From Lasiosphaeria ovina (lineage: Eukaryota > Ascomycota > Sordariomycetes > Sordariales > Lasiosphaeriaceae), in assembly GCA_033439765.1 (NCBI GenBank), contig JAULSN010000003.1, forward strand, positions 5,146,001-5,210,000: 64,000 bases of DNA. Reading direction: 5' to 3'. Under the pieces are notes generated by a model that worked only from the letters and a program-made list of their open reading frames with translations, was not told the DNA's origin and did not search any database. Each line of letters begins with the position of its first letter. Positions within the stretch are counted from its first letter, which is position 1. A program made the translations under genes and the position numbers. Shown in pieces: positions 11,910 through 22,070 of the stretch.

Positions 11910-12526
11910 TCAATCCATACCCCCAACCCCCCCCGCAAGGCCACGAATCCCCTCGGGCCCAACCTTGAGCACGACCCGGTCGTCCATGCGCGCCGCGCCG
12001 AGGCCCTCGTAGAACCGCAAGGCCCTAACATTGTCCCGCAGGCACACCCACTCCATCTTGGCGCAGCCGGCGGCGTGCGCCTCGCGCGCCATGGCCTCGA
12101 CCAGCAGCCTGCCGTAGCCCAGCCGCCGGTACTGGGGCAGCACGTACAGCTCCTCGAGGCACACGCCGGGGCGCGCCCGCCACGTCGAGAAGTTGTACAG
12201 GTAGACGGCCAGGCCGGCGGTTGTGCCGTCGGGCGAGATTATCAGGAGCGGCCAGGCGAAGCGCGGTTGGGGAGTCTGGTTTGGGTTGGTGGTTGTTGTA
12301 GCTGAGGGTTGGGAGGAGGTGTCGAGGTGGAGCGTCGAGCTGAGGCTTGCTTCGGTTACCTCGACGACAGCGTCGGGGGCTTGTTCGGCTGCTGCTTTTA
12401 TGATGAAGGATAGGATAGTGGGGACGTCTGCGTCTGAGTTAGTGATGTGGTGTCTAGTCTGTTTGGCTGTTGGAAGTCGGATTCACCTGCTGGCCGTGCG
12501 AACCGGATTGTGTGGGGAGGTGGCAT
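11910..12526 (-). CDS. GNAT-family N-acetyltransferase
   Basis: Exon 1 is 12526-12487 (40 bp) and exon 2 is 12433-11910. The 53-bp intron has GTGAAT and ACTAACTCAG ends; the spliced frame is 188 codons. The start reads MPPPHTIRFARPADADVPTI, the usual GNAT opening (I-R-x-A-x-x-x-D). Acetyl-CoA motif A is LEELYVLPQYRRLGYGRLL (Q/RxxGxG/A), followed by REAHAAGCAKMEWVCL and the motif B segment ALRFYEGLGA. About 187 residues is normal for a single-domain GNAT. The substrate cannot be told from sequence; small polyamine or amine acetylation is typical of this subgroup. Both exon ends and the conserved N-terminus support the model. Confidence 0.85.
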
Positions 12527-13161
12527 CTTGCTGGTGTGTCAATGAACGAACACGGAAGTGTTTTTTGTCTCGAGATTGCTTTTATGGATGGTGGTGTTAT
12601 TTTGGACGGAAGATGTAGCGCTGGAGCACTAGGCCTTATATGCGCAGCTGGGGCGGCTGATAGTTACATGTGAGATCTTCCCCGCGCCCTTATGTATACA
12701 TCGATGCCAAATGCAGTTTAGGGGGTTGGTCTGTACTAATCCGTGACAATATGTTACAAGGCCCGCAAAATCGGCTCAGCGGGATCTGCTGCGTGTAGGA
12801 GCCGATGCATGTTTCCCAATACTGACTTTTGGAACTAGAGGACCGGGACTACTAAGCTACTGAGACGATAAATTCTTGGCTACAAGCATTTCTCGTGCAG
12901 CGAGACTGCAAGTAGTGTTCACCAAACCCCCAATTTTCGTATTCCGTATATCTATTCGGGCTACTTTCCAAAAAGAAATTGCATCTTGTGTCAACCGCAA
13001 ATCACGCCTCGACTATTGAAGATACAAACTCAAAACACTTCTCTCTTCCTCTCAATGTGTATCCCTTTGATCTGTCCGGTCTCTCCAGTTGAGAACTGGG
13101 CTGTTAGAACCCACACCCATGCACCGCCACAAACAGACTCGGAAAGCGAAGCCCATCCCTG
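12527..13161. other. Intergenic, no gene seen
   Basis: Sequence upstream of the GNAT gene and downstream of the RNase-like gene. Moderately AT-rich, with short scattered ORFs lacking coding character. No RNA gene or repeat was recognised. Confidence 0.45.
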
Positions 13162-13877
13162 CTAGGGGTGCTTAGGCACCAAGCCTTGGTTTCCAGGAGT
13201 ATAGGCCTTTGCTCGAGGGTAGTAGCATGACTTGGAAAACCTATTATATCCGTTCACGCGATGTGGCGGCTTACAAGGGTCGTGGTATGCAACGTCAAAT
13301 AGGGTGTCATCGTCGGCATCATACAAGACGCGGACCGGACCAGGGTCGCACCCAGCGACCCAAAAGCGGCCTGGGAGGAGGGGAAAGGCTTGAATTGAGC
13401 GCCGGGCTTGCAAGCGCAGTTTCTCGTAGTTCATGAAGAGTTTTGGATACTTCGACTTTTGCGGGGGTTTTTTTTGTGCAAGTTGAACTTGGTTTCTCAC
13501 ATGTGCAGCGCCGATTGATGCGAATTCTTTCTGAGAATCAACTAGGTTATGGCTAAGATACTGAAACTCGCCCCAACCTCGGTTAGCTATGTGAGGTAGG
13601 TAACAGAAATAGGGAGGAGGGTGGGCCGGTGGGCATCACGAACGTGAGATTCGGCGCTTGATACACGACGAAGGGGACGGAACGCGGGTCGCGAGACAAT
13701 ACAGTCATCGTCCCACTTGACTTCTGGGTCAGTGGTCTCTCTAGCAACAATGTTCCACGGAGACTTTAGAGGTGGAGGAGAGGCCTCCGTGTGTGGAACG
13801 TTGACCGCCTGGTCATCTCGATTTGGAAGAAATGTAAGGGTAGCAGATTGTTCGGTGATTGGTACGGGGTTGGTCAT
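13162..13877 (-). CDS. Putative barnase/N1-type ribonuclease-fold protein
   Basis: Two exons, 13877-13644 and 13530-13162, join in frame (201 codons) across a 113-bp intron with a CTCAG acceptor. The N-terminal 80 residues are low in recognisable features and have no signal peptide. The C-terminal half reads SKYPKLFMNYEKL, FPLLPGRFWVAG, DPGPVRVLYDADDDTLFDV, AYHD and GYNRF. This resembles the microbial RNase fold: a YPxxFxNxE helix end, a G-x-x-W strand, a PGPxRVLY strand with the phosphate-binding Arg, and a terminal YHD/F strand with the general-acid His. The usual Asp before Arg is Val here. The family call is pattern recognition only. Alternatively it is an unrelated unknown protein. Confidence 0.45.
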
Positions 13878-13918
13878 GGCTGTTGGTTTTGTTGTTTTTC
13901 AAGGATCCAGGACGAGTA

Positions 13919-14221
13919 TTAAGGGGTAGTAAACACGATGAACTGGCTATCCACTGCACAGTGATCTTGAGCCAGCATGCTGGCTACCTGTGCAGGTACA
14001 TATAGTTTGGCATTTCTAATAGAAAGACTCAACGATGGACAGCGATACGGGAGAAGGAAACCGTTTAAGTCACTATCTAACAAGCTGGTGTCAATCGGTA
14101 ACGCCGTCCATGTCCCAAAAACAAACGAGCCCCAGTCATCAGTGTCACTCCATAGAGAATTGATTAACTGGTGGCCCAGGTGAAGTTCAATTGAGACAAT
14201 AGGATGCATATTACGGCCCAA
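13919..14221 (-). CDS. Hypothetical 100-residue ORF
   Basis: An open frame of 100 residues begins at ATG 14221 (MGRNMHPIVSIELHLGHQL) and ends at TAG 13919. It lies 42 bp 5' of the start of the RNase-like gene on the same strand. No motif, signal peptide or membrane segment was recognised. Composition is protein-like, but nothing else supports expression. It could be an upstream exon of the RNase-like gene or a chance ORF. Confidence 0.25.
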   Translation of the reverse strand: MGRNMHPIVSIELHLGHQLINSLWSDTDDWGSFVFGTWTALPIDTSLLDSDLNGFLLPYRCPSLSLSIRNAKLYVPAQVASMLAQDHCAVDSQFIVFTTP

Positions 14222-15083
14222 TAGTATTGAGAAGCCAGGCCGCTTCCAAGGCCTTATTCGGAAGGGATGTTGATATCGGCCATATTGAGTGAATAAAAAT
14301 CGGACCGGTCATTTATTTACGCAGACCATAAAGTCAATTCCAAACGAAGCGTGTGACGCTGACATCCATGAAACTCAGAATGATATACTCATCACTTTGA
14401 AAGGACGTTTGGGTCTGGGTCTGGAAGTAGAACAAAGACAGTCGATTAACTAGCCTTGTTGTGTTCTGAATCTCGACTGATATCTGATAAGTGACAAGTT
14501 AACTTCGGCAGAGCCGAAACATTGGTTGTAACCTGTAAGTGTTTTATCCAGATGAAAAAAAGAAAAAAGAGTTAAGTAGGGGGTGAGATTTAACATTGTA
14601 CCTAATTAGAAGCTGCGACATAACCCAATAAATCGGGTCACGGGCAGTGTTAGAAAGACAGGCCGCAGCAAAGGGTTCAATTCTCGATCTAACTTGTTTT
14701 CAGCGCTCTGTCGTTCGCGAAACAAGATAGGGAGGGCGGCCACGATAACACAATTCGAAAACAGTCACAAACACCAAAACAGTACTGAGCTCGAAACGGG
14801 ATTGTGCAGCTCCCAGACCAAAGGCAACCCTAATTCCACTTCGCTAGTTCCTGCTTCGCTCCTTTTTGTTCTATGCAGGCAGTCGCGTCATGACCTCATC
14901 CAAACCAACCCGCTTAGTCATCGCCCAACCGCGCTCCATTCCAAACTTGGAACCCAAAAACGGCAATTTCAACCTCGCCCGGTCACCCGCGGTTTGCAGT
15001 CCAGATCCAGCCTCAAACCATCAACCCGTCTCAAATACCACTCACTCTCACACACACACAAAGCCCCGCCCTTCCAATCTCAA
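14222..15083. other. Intergenic and 5' leader of the next gene
   Basis: AT-rich up to about 14690, then C-rich sequence leading to the NAD(P)-binding gene. A CA-rich run (CACTCTCACACACACACAAA) lies just before its ATG. An open frame continues upstream of that ATG from 14694, but its residues (KIGRAATITQFENSHKH) look like untranslated sequence read by chance. Confidence 0.45.
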
Positions 15084-16007
15084 ATGGAAGAGCTAGACCT
15101 CCTGATCCTGGGCGCGGGTTGGACAGCGACGTTCCTGATCCCGCTGCTGCGGGCACGCAACATACAATTCGCGGCAACGACCAGCGACGGCCGCGCCGTG
15201 GCAGGCAGCCCGACGATCGCGTTCCGCTTCGACGCGGCGGCGCCCGACCAGAGCGCCATCGCGGCCTTGCCGCGCGCGCGCTACGTGCTCGTGACGTTCC
15301 CGCTCGTCGGCGCCGGGCCCAGCCGGCTGCTCGTCGACACGTACGAGGCCACGCACCGGCGGCACCACCACGGCTCTGACAGCAGCAGGTTCCGCTTCAT
15401 CCAGCTCGGCAGCACGGGCGTGTGGCAAGGGCAAGGCCAAAGCCAAGCGGCCAGCAACGGCGACGGCCCCTGGCTGACGCGGCGCTCGCCGTACAACGCC
15501 GGCGACAAGCGCGCCGTGGCCGAGGACGAGCTGCTGGCGCTGGGCGGGTGCGTGCTGGAGCTGGCGGGCCTGTGGGGGGGCGCCCGTGACCCGCGGAACT
15601 GGGTCGGGCGGGTGGCTGCCACCAAGGACACCGTGCGTGGCAAGACGAGCCTGCACTTGATTCATGGTGTGGATGTGGCGCGCGCTATTGCTGCTGTCGT
15701 GGCTGGTGGTGATGATGCGTGGGCTAGCGCTGCTGCCGGCCAGCGGTGGATGCTCACTGATGGCTTTGTCTATGACTGGTGGGCGCTGCTAGCGGGCTGG
15801 GCGGATGTTGCTGTGTCGGCCGGGGAGGGGGAGGGGGAGGATGAGGATGATAAGCAGCCGACGGAGCAGGCCCGCTGGGTGTATGAGTTGATGGTCGAGG
15901 AGGGCGTGCGCGCGCTGCCGAGATCCATGGAGCGCCTGGGCCGTTGCTACGACTCGCGCGAGTTCTGGGCTACGTTTGGGCTCGCGCCGCTCAAGGCCCG
16001 CGTGTGA
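15084..16007 (+). CDS. NAD(P)-binding Rossmann-fold protein (YeeZ/SDR-like)
   Basis: The single-exon frame from ATG 15084 encodes 307 residues. The N-terminus MEELDLLILGAGWTATFLIP carries the dinucleotide-binding Gly cluster (GAGWTATF) right after the first beta strand, which is why this ATG was preferred over the upstream one in the same frame. Further blocks are ARYVLVTFPL, FIQLGSTGVW and a pair of residues in SPYN/KR that resemble the SDR Tyr-x-x-x-Lys region (YNAGDKR). LHLIHGVDVARAIAAV near residue 195-210 fits an epimerase-like C-terminal half. It is followed by an acidic run (GEGEGEDEDDKQ). Reaction and substrate are unknown. GC content is very high, unlike the AT-rich flanks. Confidence 0.75.
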   Translation: MEELDLLILGAGWTATFLIPLLRARNIQFAATTSDGRAVAGSPTIAFRFDAAAPDQSAIAALPRARYVLVTFPLVGAGPSRLLVDTYEATHRRHHHGSDSSRFRFIQLGSTGVWQGQGQSQAASNGDGPWLTRRSPYNAGDKRAVAEDELLALGGCVLELAGLWGGARDPRNWVGRVAATKDTVRGKTSLHLIHGVDVARAIAAVVAGGDDAWASAAAGQRWMLTDGFVYDWWALLAGWADVAVSAGEGEGEDEDDKQPTEQARWVYELMVEEGVRALPRSMERLGRCYDSREFWATFGLAPLKARV

Positions 16008-16331
16008 TGTGGCTTGGGGATTTGCTGCAAGGTTTCAGGTGTATCAAAATCTATGCCCTTCGGGTTTGAATGGGAGGGCTGGTTCATAAGGGCGGGATCT
16101 CACTTGGTGGCACTGTGCCGGTACTACAAAAACGATGTCTCACATATTCACAGCAAAAGTCGAAGCACGATTAGGGGTCAAATACCAATTTTTCTCAACG
16201 TTTATATTTCATTTCAAATATCAAAACAAACAACAGAGTCGCACATGCCTGCGATATCTACCAGCAAAGTCTACTTTGTCAGCAGGTCAGCCAGCACCGC
16301 ACGAGCACACGAGGAGATAAAAGGAGTTTAC
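16008..16331. other. Short convergent intergenic stretch
   Basis: 3' sequence shared by two genes pointing at each other. Nothing recognised beyond ordinary AT-rich 3' UTR-like sequence around 16140-16240. Confidence 0.4.
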
Positions 16332-16931
16332 CTACCGGCAAGGCCAGAGCCAGCCGTACTGTGTGCCCTCCTCAGAGATCCAGCGGTCTCCGTACATGTC
16401 CTCGTACGTGGCCGTGCCGTCGTCGGCGTCGTAGCCGATCTTGCGCAGGCCGTTGGGCCAGCCCCTGCGCCCGTCGGTGTCGCCCCTGATGTAGATGCGT
16501 CCGCGCATGCGGGGCTGAGGGTTGTCCTCCTCCTGCTCCTCCTCGGGCTCCTCGGGCTCCTTCTCCTCTGGGATCGCCGGCATCGAGCGTGCACGGTTGG
16601 GAGAGGAAGCACGCGACACGACCTTCTTGACCTCCTTCTTGACCTTGTTCAGCAGCCGCCGAGCGGGGCTGGGCCTGGGCGAGTCGGTCTCCGGGTTGGG
16701 GCCCATCTCGGCCAACCGCTTGAGAATGTCGTCGGAAGTGTCCCCGTGGGTTGGGTACTCCTCGTTAGCATCATCAGTGGAGGCGAAGTGCTCGCCTGTC
16801 TGCACACGTTGAGAAGACGCAGCAGATGCGTTGGAGTTGTGGCGTGAGTGGCTCGCGAGAGCACGGGTACCGAGAGACCGCGTCGTGAACTTGGCGTCGT
16901 CGCCTAGTGTATACTCTTGATTGTGTGCCAT
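16332..16931 (-). CDS. Conserved-looking unknown protein
   Basis: From ATG 16931 (MAHNQEYTLGDDAKFTTRSL) the frame encodes 199 residues. The frame is open further upstream, but that part reads like leader sequence. The middle is Ser/Pro-rich with a basic stretch (LLNKVKKEVKKVVSR) followed by an acidic block (EEKEPEEPEEEQEED). The C-terminal 60 residues are aromatic and Gly-rich: GRIYIRGD, KIGYDADDGTATYEDMYGDR, GWLWPC. I recognise no family. The end is TAG right beside GTAGGT, so a further 3' exon is possible. No signal peptide or membrane segment is evident. Confidence 0.55.
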   Translation of the reverse strand: MAHNQEYTLGDDAKFTTRSLGTRALASHSRHNSNASAASSQRVQTGEHFASTDDANEEYPTHGDTSDDILKRLAEMGPNPETDSPRPSPARRLLNKVKKEVKKVVSRASSPNRARSMPAIPEEKEPEEPEEEQEEDNPQPRMRGRIYIRGDTDGRRGWPNGLRKIGYDADDGTATYEDMYGDRWISEEGTQYGWLWPCR

Positions 16932-17502
16932 TGCGTGAATGGCTGTGAAGTTTGTCAGGGTGATGATGATGGGAAAATAAACCCGGAATAGGAGAGAACT
17001 TGAAGCCTTTTTATGGCTCCAATCTAAGGCCCTCCTTAGGATTTGCATATGAAGCCATTCGGAGATGGGCTCTGATGCTGTATTAAACCAGAGAGGCTGC
17101 GTTGTGAACATGAACTAAATATTACTTACACTAATTTGATACAGGCAAAGAAAATAGGTCTTTTTGTATCGAGTTCTGGAACTATCTTACACAATCTCGT
17201 TCCGGACTAAAGACAGATACATGTCTTGGATATTAAATAGCTAGGTATATTCAGACACCAGACCAGCTACTCCATACCGTCTGAGCTGTTCCAAGTGGAA
17301 CAAAGGGGTACAATATAACCCTGAGAACGGAGTACTAGTTGTGCCTATCCCTTTGTTGGCAATTAGGTACTTGAGTCATCTATTACATCTACTATTATAG
17401 ATCAATTCCCTTTGTTTACCTAGTGTCGTGCCCGCTTTTGCTGTTCCGCCCATAGCCTCTACCTAAGATCACATTACCAGCACCAAAACAGTGTCTGCCA
17501 GT
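16932..17502. other. Intergenic, AT-rich, no gene seen
   Basis: AT-rich stretch between the unknown gene and the amidohydrolase relic, with many short stops in all frames. No RNA, repeat or ORF of note. Confidence 0.45.
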
Positions 17503-19253
17503 TTAGTGACACGAAGTCTGCAACAGCGCCTCGGCGTTGGTAAGGAAGATGGCCTCCTTCTCGGCTGCAGTCAGGAGTCGGCATCCAAGATCGCCTGCGT
17601 CGAAGCCGCTTTATGGAAACCTCGAATAGGGGAAGTCCTAGATGCCAAACTCCAAATTGGCGTCTGGTCGCCCTGACACCAAATACACCCCTTTCAACCA
17701 ATAGAACACAACTCACGGATCCAAACACAAGCTGTGAGGCAGGGACGCCGTATCTCAGCAGCCCCTTGACCTGGGCAAAGCAGGCCGGGCCGGCGCTATC
17801 ATACCACACTCTGCACACACGCCACAACGCCTCGTTAGCTTGAGCCCCAATTTCGCATGGCTGTTGTCTACAGAACAGAGAAAGAAGACGCATCGCCAGT
17901 TCAGGGCCGCCTGGGCGCCTGCTCGAACCCGGGGATAGTCTTGATGAAGCGGTGCTCGATGGACGGGAACGCGCCGTTGACGTGCCCGAACGCGTAGTGG
18001 ATGTTGGTGTAATTCGTGATTGTCCGCGAGACCGTAAGGTCCATCAGCGCCCGCGCCGTCTCAAAGTAGAACTCGACCTGTCCGGTGAGGTACAGGGCTG
18101 TCGAACATTGCTTAGCTAGTATTCCACCGTAAAGTGATAGCGAGTGGTAGAGGGCTCAGTTACTGGGATCGGCGACGACGAGAGTGCCGTTGATGCGTAT
18201 CAGCGGCTCGCTGGGGTGGACTATGCAGACGTGGGGCCCGCGGACTGTGGCGTTGAGGGCCGCGAAGAAGGGCGCCAGCGCCGCGTTCCCAAGATAGAGG
18301 CCTTCGTGGTTGGTCAGGAGGCCGAGGCCGATGGCGCCGAGGCTGGTGAGGGCGTATTTCGCTTCTTTGATGCTAAGAGTGTTGTCAGCGAATCAGCACA
18401 TGTGATACCTTGTTGGCTTTGCATAAGGATTGTATAATGGGGTGGCAGCCACGACGCACGCTGCGGGCGTGTAAGGCAGCGGCATGACGGCGTAGAACTC
18501 GAATCGCTTGGGGAAGGCTCGGCGTAGCTTGATTTGTGTCTCATCAGTTCTGGAGCAGAGCGGTGCGAGCTGCTGGGTCTGGGTGGGCGCTCACTTCTGC
18601 GAGCCATTCGTTCAGGAGCTTCGCAAGCCCGACCGAGTAAGCCTCATTGTCGTGGAAACCGTCGAGCCCGGCGTGGACATGGATATGATGCTCTTGGAGA
18701 TGTCTTGACAGAACGTGAGCACGTGTGGTTTCTCAGTGAGAAAGAACTGGCCAAGACGGAGACTCACTATTAGCGACCATAAATTAGAGGTGGCTGTCGA
18801 CATCCCACGAAGGGGTCGGGCTTTGGCCCGTGGTCAGGACGAGCCCAAGGTAGAAATCGGGAACGATGTGGACTGATTAGGGAGGCAGAAACTGTCAGTT
18901 CCATTCTGTGGGAAGTGGCCGAGGGGGAAATGTTGCGAACCATGTGTGTCTACTCTCGACGCGTGCGAAAGGTCGAGGTTTGAGTGTCCATTTTGGATGG
19001 CGTCAATGGAGACGAAAGCCGCGGATGCAAACGGGAGGGACTCCAAGTCGATCAAGTCATGCGTCTGGAGGGCGTTGGCGCTTTCAGCGTCAGCTTCTGG
19101 TCCGTCTCGTCGCTCGTGCAGTAGAGATTGGAGTGGAACATTGAAATTTTCACCTCTCTTTGCCTGCTTGATTATGCTGGAAATTCTTGGCGAGTAAGAT
19201 GCGGCGACATCGGTAGCAAGGGCAGCCAGGAAGCTAAGCCGGAACAAGACCAT
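17503..19253 (-). pseudogene. ACMSD-like amidohydrolase (decarboxylase family), broken
   Basis: Exons read on the minus strand give a possible signal peptide (MVLFRLSFLAALATDVAAS), then RVDTHVHIVPDFYLGL (HxH metal motif, across an intron), TPSWDVDSHL, NISKSIISMSTPGS, NEAYSVGLAKLLNEW, KRFEFYAVMPLPY, LGLLTNHEGLYLGNAALAPF, CIVHPSEPLI (metal His), YFETARALMDLTVS, HYAFGHVNGAFPSIEHRF, WYDSAGPACFAQVKGLL, QLVFGS|DFPY (catalytic Asp) and LTAAEKEAIF. This is the 2-amino-3-carboxymuconate semialdehyde decarboxylase / resorcylate decarboxylase group. At least four GT-AG introns fit. Lesions: TAA at 18784-18786 and 17611-17613 (both explicable as CAA to TAA), and one-base shifts near 18655 and 17905-17925. 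The family end is intact, with TAA at 17503-17505. A functional product is unlikely. Confidence 0.8.
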
Positions 19254-21195
19254 TTTGACCGAGGGCGAGCAGAATGCCGTGAAAGATTAGATACCCAGCC
19301 ACTTTGAAATAGGAAGCTAGACAGAAAACAAACCTCAAAATCCAACGAGCAAGCGCAAGATTTATAGGTCGTCTATTTTTTCCACAATGAAGCAACTAGG
19401 GCACGGCTGCACATGTGATGTAACCCTCGCGTCCCGAGACCTGTTGCGAGTGGAGAGATGGAACCCAGCAAAGGCTGCACCGCGGAGACGTGTGTTACCC
19501 AATACGACCTCATCCGGCATTTATTAGCTGTCGCCATGACTCGGTTCCGGATATTGAGACCACTCAGCGGCGAGCACTCAGAATAGCCGACCCTCCCTGC
19601 AGCACAAATGTTGTCGTGTTCGGTTTCTCTATTGGAAAACTATTACGCCCGTAATCTGAGACCGCGCAGAGGAGCCTCGCAGGTGAGGAAGGCTTCTTGA
19701 GGAGTACCATGTACCAATTTGCTGTCACGATCCACTGTCTTGGCAACAAGCTGCACGTGGTGGGCCGCATGCAGCGGCGAAGTCGGATGCACGTCTGCTG
19801 CAGGGTCCTGGGACAAAAGGCGAGGGATGTTGAAGAAGATGGAGTGTGGTAGACTAGAGGTTGGGAATGAAAGAAAGAAAAAAAGAATCCCGTAAAAAGT
19901 AAACAATCAGTCGAGACAAAAGCAAAAAAAAACAAGGCAACAAAAGCCAGGACTCGAACCATGGACCTGGCAAAAGGCGAGGGGCGCCAAGCGGGTCGTT
20001 ACCCCTGGGGATGAGGCTCGCCGCTTGACTACGAGAAGGGGACCAGGTAAGTAGGGCCTCTACCCCTCGCAGCCCCGAAGGTTGAAAGGTGCTGCGGAAT
20101 AGAAGCCTATATACCCTAAGCTGAGTGACGGCACCCCTTCAGATGATACAGGTACCTGACCTTGGACAGATAGGGCAGGAAGCAGGCCAACTTAGCGGAC
20201 GGAAGAACCGCTCCGGTCGCCTTTATCCCGAGGCCAGTGCCTGCAGCTTTCGAGGGAACGCTTTAAGCATCTACGGATGAGTGCGTGCAGTGTACGACCA
20301 TATCGTACGCAACCCATGAAGCCAGAGAACAACAAACTGCCCGAGTCGCATCAGCCTTTCAACCCGGCACCTCCTGGCATCGACGCTCGAAGCGCCACAG
20401 GCTTTTCTATCAAGCCCTAGAGCTAGGTAATCCAACACTCCTTCCAAAGCAAGTCGATCAGCACCCTTACTTTCTTCCCAAAGTCCATCACCTGAAAATT
20501 AATCGCTCTCATCGGCAACCACGCATGGATTTCCCCTCGCACCCTGCTACGCTGCTAGCCCAACATTTCTATCGGGATCAGCTAGGTAAGCTCTCAACCT
20601 CCCACAAAGCGCAGAGTGATCCCGCAGCAGGGAAAACATGCACTCCTTGTCGTATTTACTCACGAAAAGTTCAAAAGGACCGACGCCTGGCACACAAGAA
20701 AACAATAAACATGCAGTCGATCTCGGCCCCCCCTCACGGCCAAACCAAGTCCCGCTTCAGGGCTAGCCTGCAGCAGCGTCCTGCACGGCGCCTGTCTTTC
20801 AGCCAGCCCTCGCTGCCGCATTTAGTTCGACCTTGCAAACCCCCACCAGCGCTTATGCCACGCTAGTCGACAATATATGCCGCCCGCTGCAGGCCGACGT
20901 TCTCGACCAGCCAGAGCACCTCCGTGTTACCCGACCGCCTGCCTCAGCTCATGCGGCGATAGCCACCTTTCCCCCCCCCCCGAGAGACGAAATCAATAAA
21001 CGGCGGCGGGCTAGTGAATGTAGTCTGCTTGTTTTGTCCAACTCGACATGATGGGCGCGAGGCTCTAGAAGGCGATATTGTGGTTTCAGCTCAATGCAGG
21101 GACGGAGGCATGGCCGAAAGGGAATGGGGCGGGCTTGTGAGATATCTTGGTATTCTTGTGCTGTCTGCAGGGATCAAATCGACTGGATGATTATT
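19254..21195. other. Long stretch without a supported gene; tRNA-like relic and orphan ORF
   Basis: On the minus strand, 20031-20021 matches a tRNA A box (TAGTCAAGCGG) and 19960-19950 a B box (GGTTCGAGTCC), 60 nt apart. The acceptor ends do not pair, and the T stem (CCAGG/CCTGG) appears split by about 7 nt, so it is at best a tRNA relic or SINE fragment. An ORF of 193 codons at 20285-20866 (+) has no recognisable domain and is rich in His, Arg and Gln; it is not called as a gene. A C run occurs at 20975-20985. Confidence 0.4.
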
Positions 21196-21201
21196 TATAA
21201 A
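21196..21201 (+). promoter_or_regulatory. TATA box of the VapA-fold gene
   Basis: TATAAA within ATTATTTATAAAGGCG, 157 bp before the ATG at 21358. Spacing and the GC-rich sequence just after it fit a core promoter. Confidence 0.55.
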
Positions 21202-21268
21202 GGCGCGCCCACCGAGAGTTTTGTTCATCAGCATCACTCTCTATCGCCTCATTCTTCTATTCTCGAGA

Positions 21269-21341
21269 CCACACCCACACCCACACCCACACATACACCC
21301 ACCCACACCCACACATACACCCACCCACACACACACAACAC
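21269..21341 (+). repeat. CACACC/CACCCA microsatellite in the 5' leader
   Basis: Imperfect tandem array of CACCCA, CACATA and CACA units ending 17 bp before the ATG at 21358. It lies in the presumed 5' UTR, so length changes would not alter the protein. Confidence 0.8.
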
Positions 21342-21357
21342 AACCACCTCTCTTACC

Positions 21358-22070
21358 ATGGCCGCTGCAGACGTCGCCATCCCCGCGGAGCAGTCGGAGC
21401 AGTTCTCGTCTTTTGTCGAGCACCTGCAAGCCGAACACGGTAGCATCGACGGCAAGACGACCGACCTCACCTAGCTCAAGTCCTTCTACGACTTCATCGT
21501 GGGGCAGCCCAACGGGTCCGTGATCCTCGACAGCATCGTCAGCCCGGCCAAGACGGCAGCCCTCACGACGGCTTCCGTCAAAGACGCCGGCTTCTCTAAC
21601 GAGACGGGCGCATCGGGCTCGCTCTTCAACGTCTGGTTCTACAACCAGCTGCAGGTCAAGGCCGACGGCCTGGGCCGCAGCTTCGACGGCAAGTCGTTCG
21701 GCCTCGTCGCCGGCCTCCCTGGCGGCGCGCTGTTGTATGTAGCTCTCGCCCGTCTCTAGCCGAAGCCTGTGCGGGCCGCCGCTAATCATTCTCAGTGGCA
21801 CGCTGTACTACAACAGCGGCGAGGACGTCAAGGGCGATTGCGACATGTACATTGGGGCTGCGCCGGTACGCAGCGAGTGTTCTGTTCCTTTTCCACGCAG
21901 CTCCGGCTGCTCACGCGTGACGAGACTAACATTTGTGGCGCTCTGCCTGCCAAAATCAGGGATACCTGTATGCCAACTTCTCCCGGGGCGGCAACCAGTT
22001 TGCGGCCTTCCACGCCTTCAATGTCGGCGCCAACGTTGGCGGAGCTTGGGGCAGCGGCACCTGGAAATGA
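21358..22070 (+). pseudogene. VapA-like (R_equi_Vir fold) protein with one internal TAG
   Basis: Three exons, 21358-21734, 21796-21865 and 21960-22070, splice in frame to 186 codons. Both introns have GTATGT or GTACGC donors and CAG acceptors. The only defect is TAG at 21472-21474 (codon 39), where CAG would give Gln. N-terminal residues 1-60 are helical-looking (FSSFVEHLQAEHGSID). The rest resembles the compact beta-barrel of actinobacterial virulence-associated proteins: LFNVWFYNQLQVK, GKSFGLVAGLPGGALL, GTLYYNS, GYLYANFSRGG, FHAFNVGANVGGAWGSGTW. No signal peptide. The family call rests on the G-K-x-F, GGALxGTLY and terminal GSGTW pattern and is tentative. Translation could restart at a downstream Met or require read-through. 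Confidence 0.55.

Noticed and set aside
19944..20040. Functional tRNA gene on the minus strand
   Set aside because: A and B boxes are present, but acceptor ends do not pair and the T stem is interrupted.
20285..20866. 193-codon plus ORF as a gene, and a 5S rRNA-like opening near 20293
   Set aside because: No domain or coding bias; the similarity to 5S rRNA stops after about ten bases (TACGACCATA).
21269..21341. CRISPR-like or regulatory repeat array
   Set aside because: It is a simple CACCCA microsatellite with no spacers.
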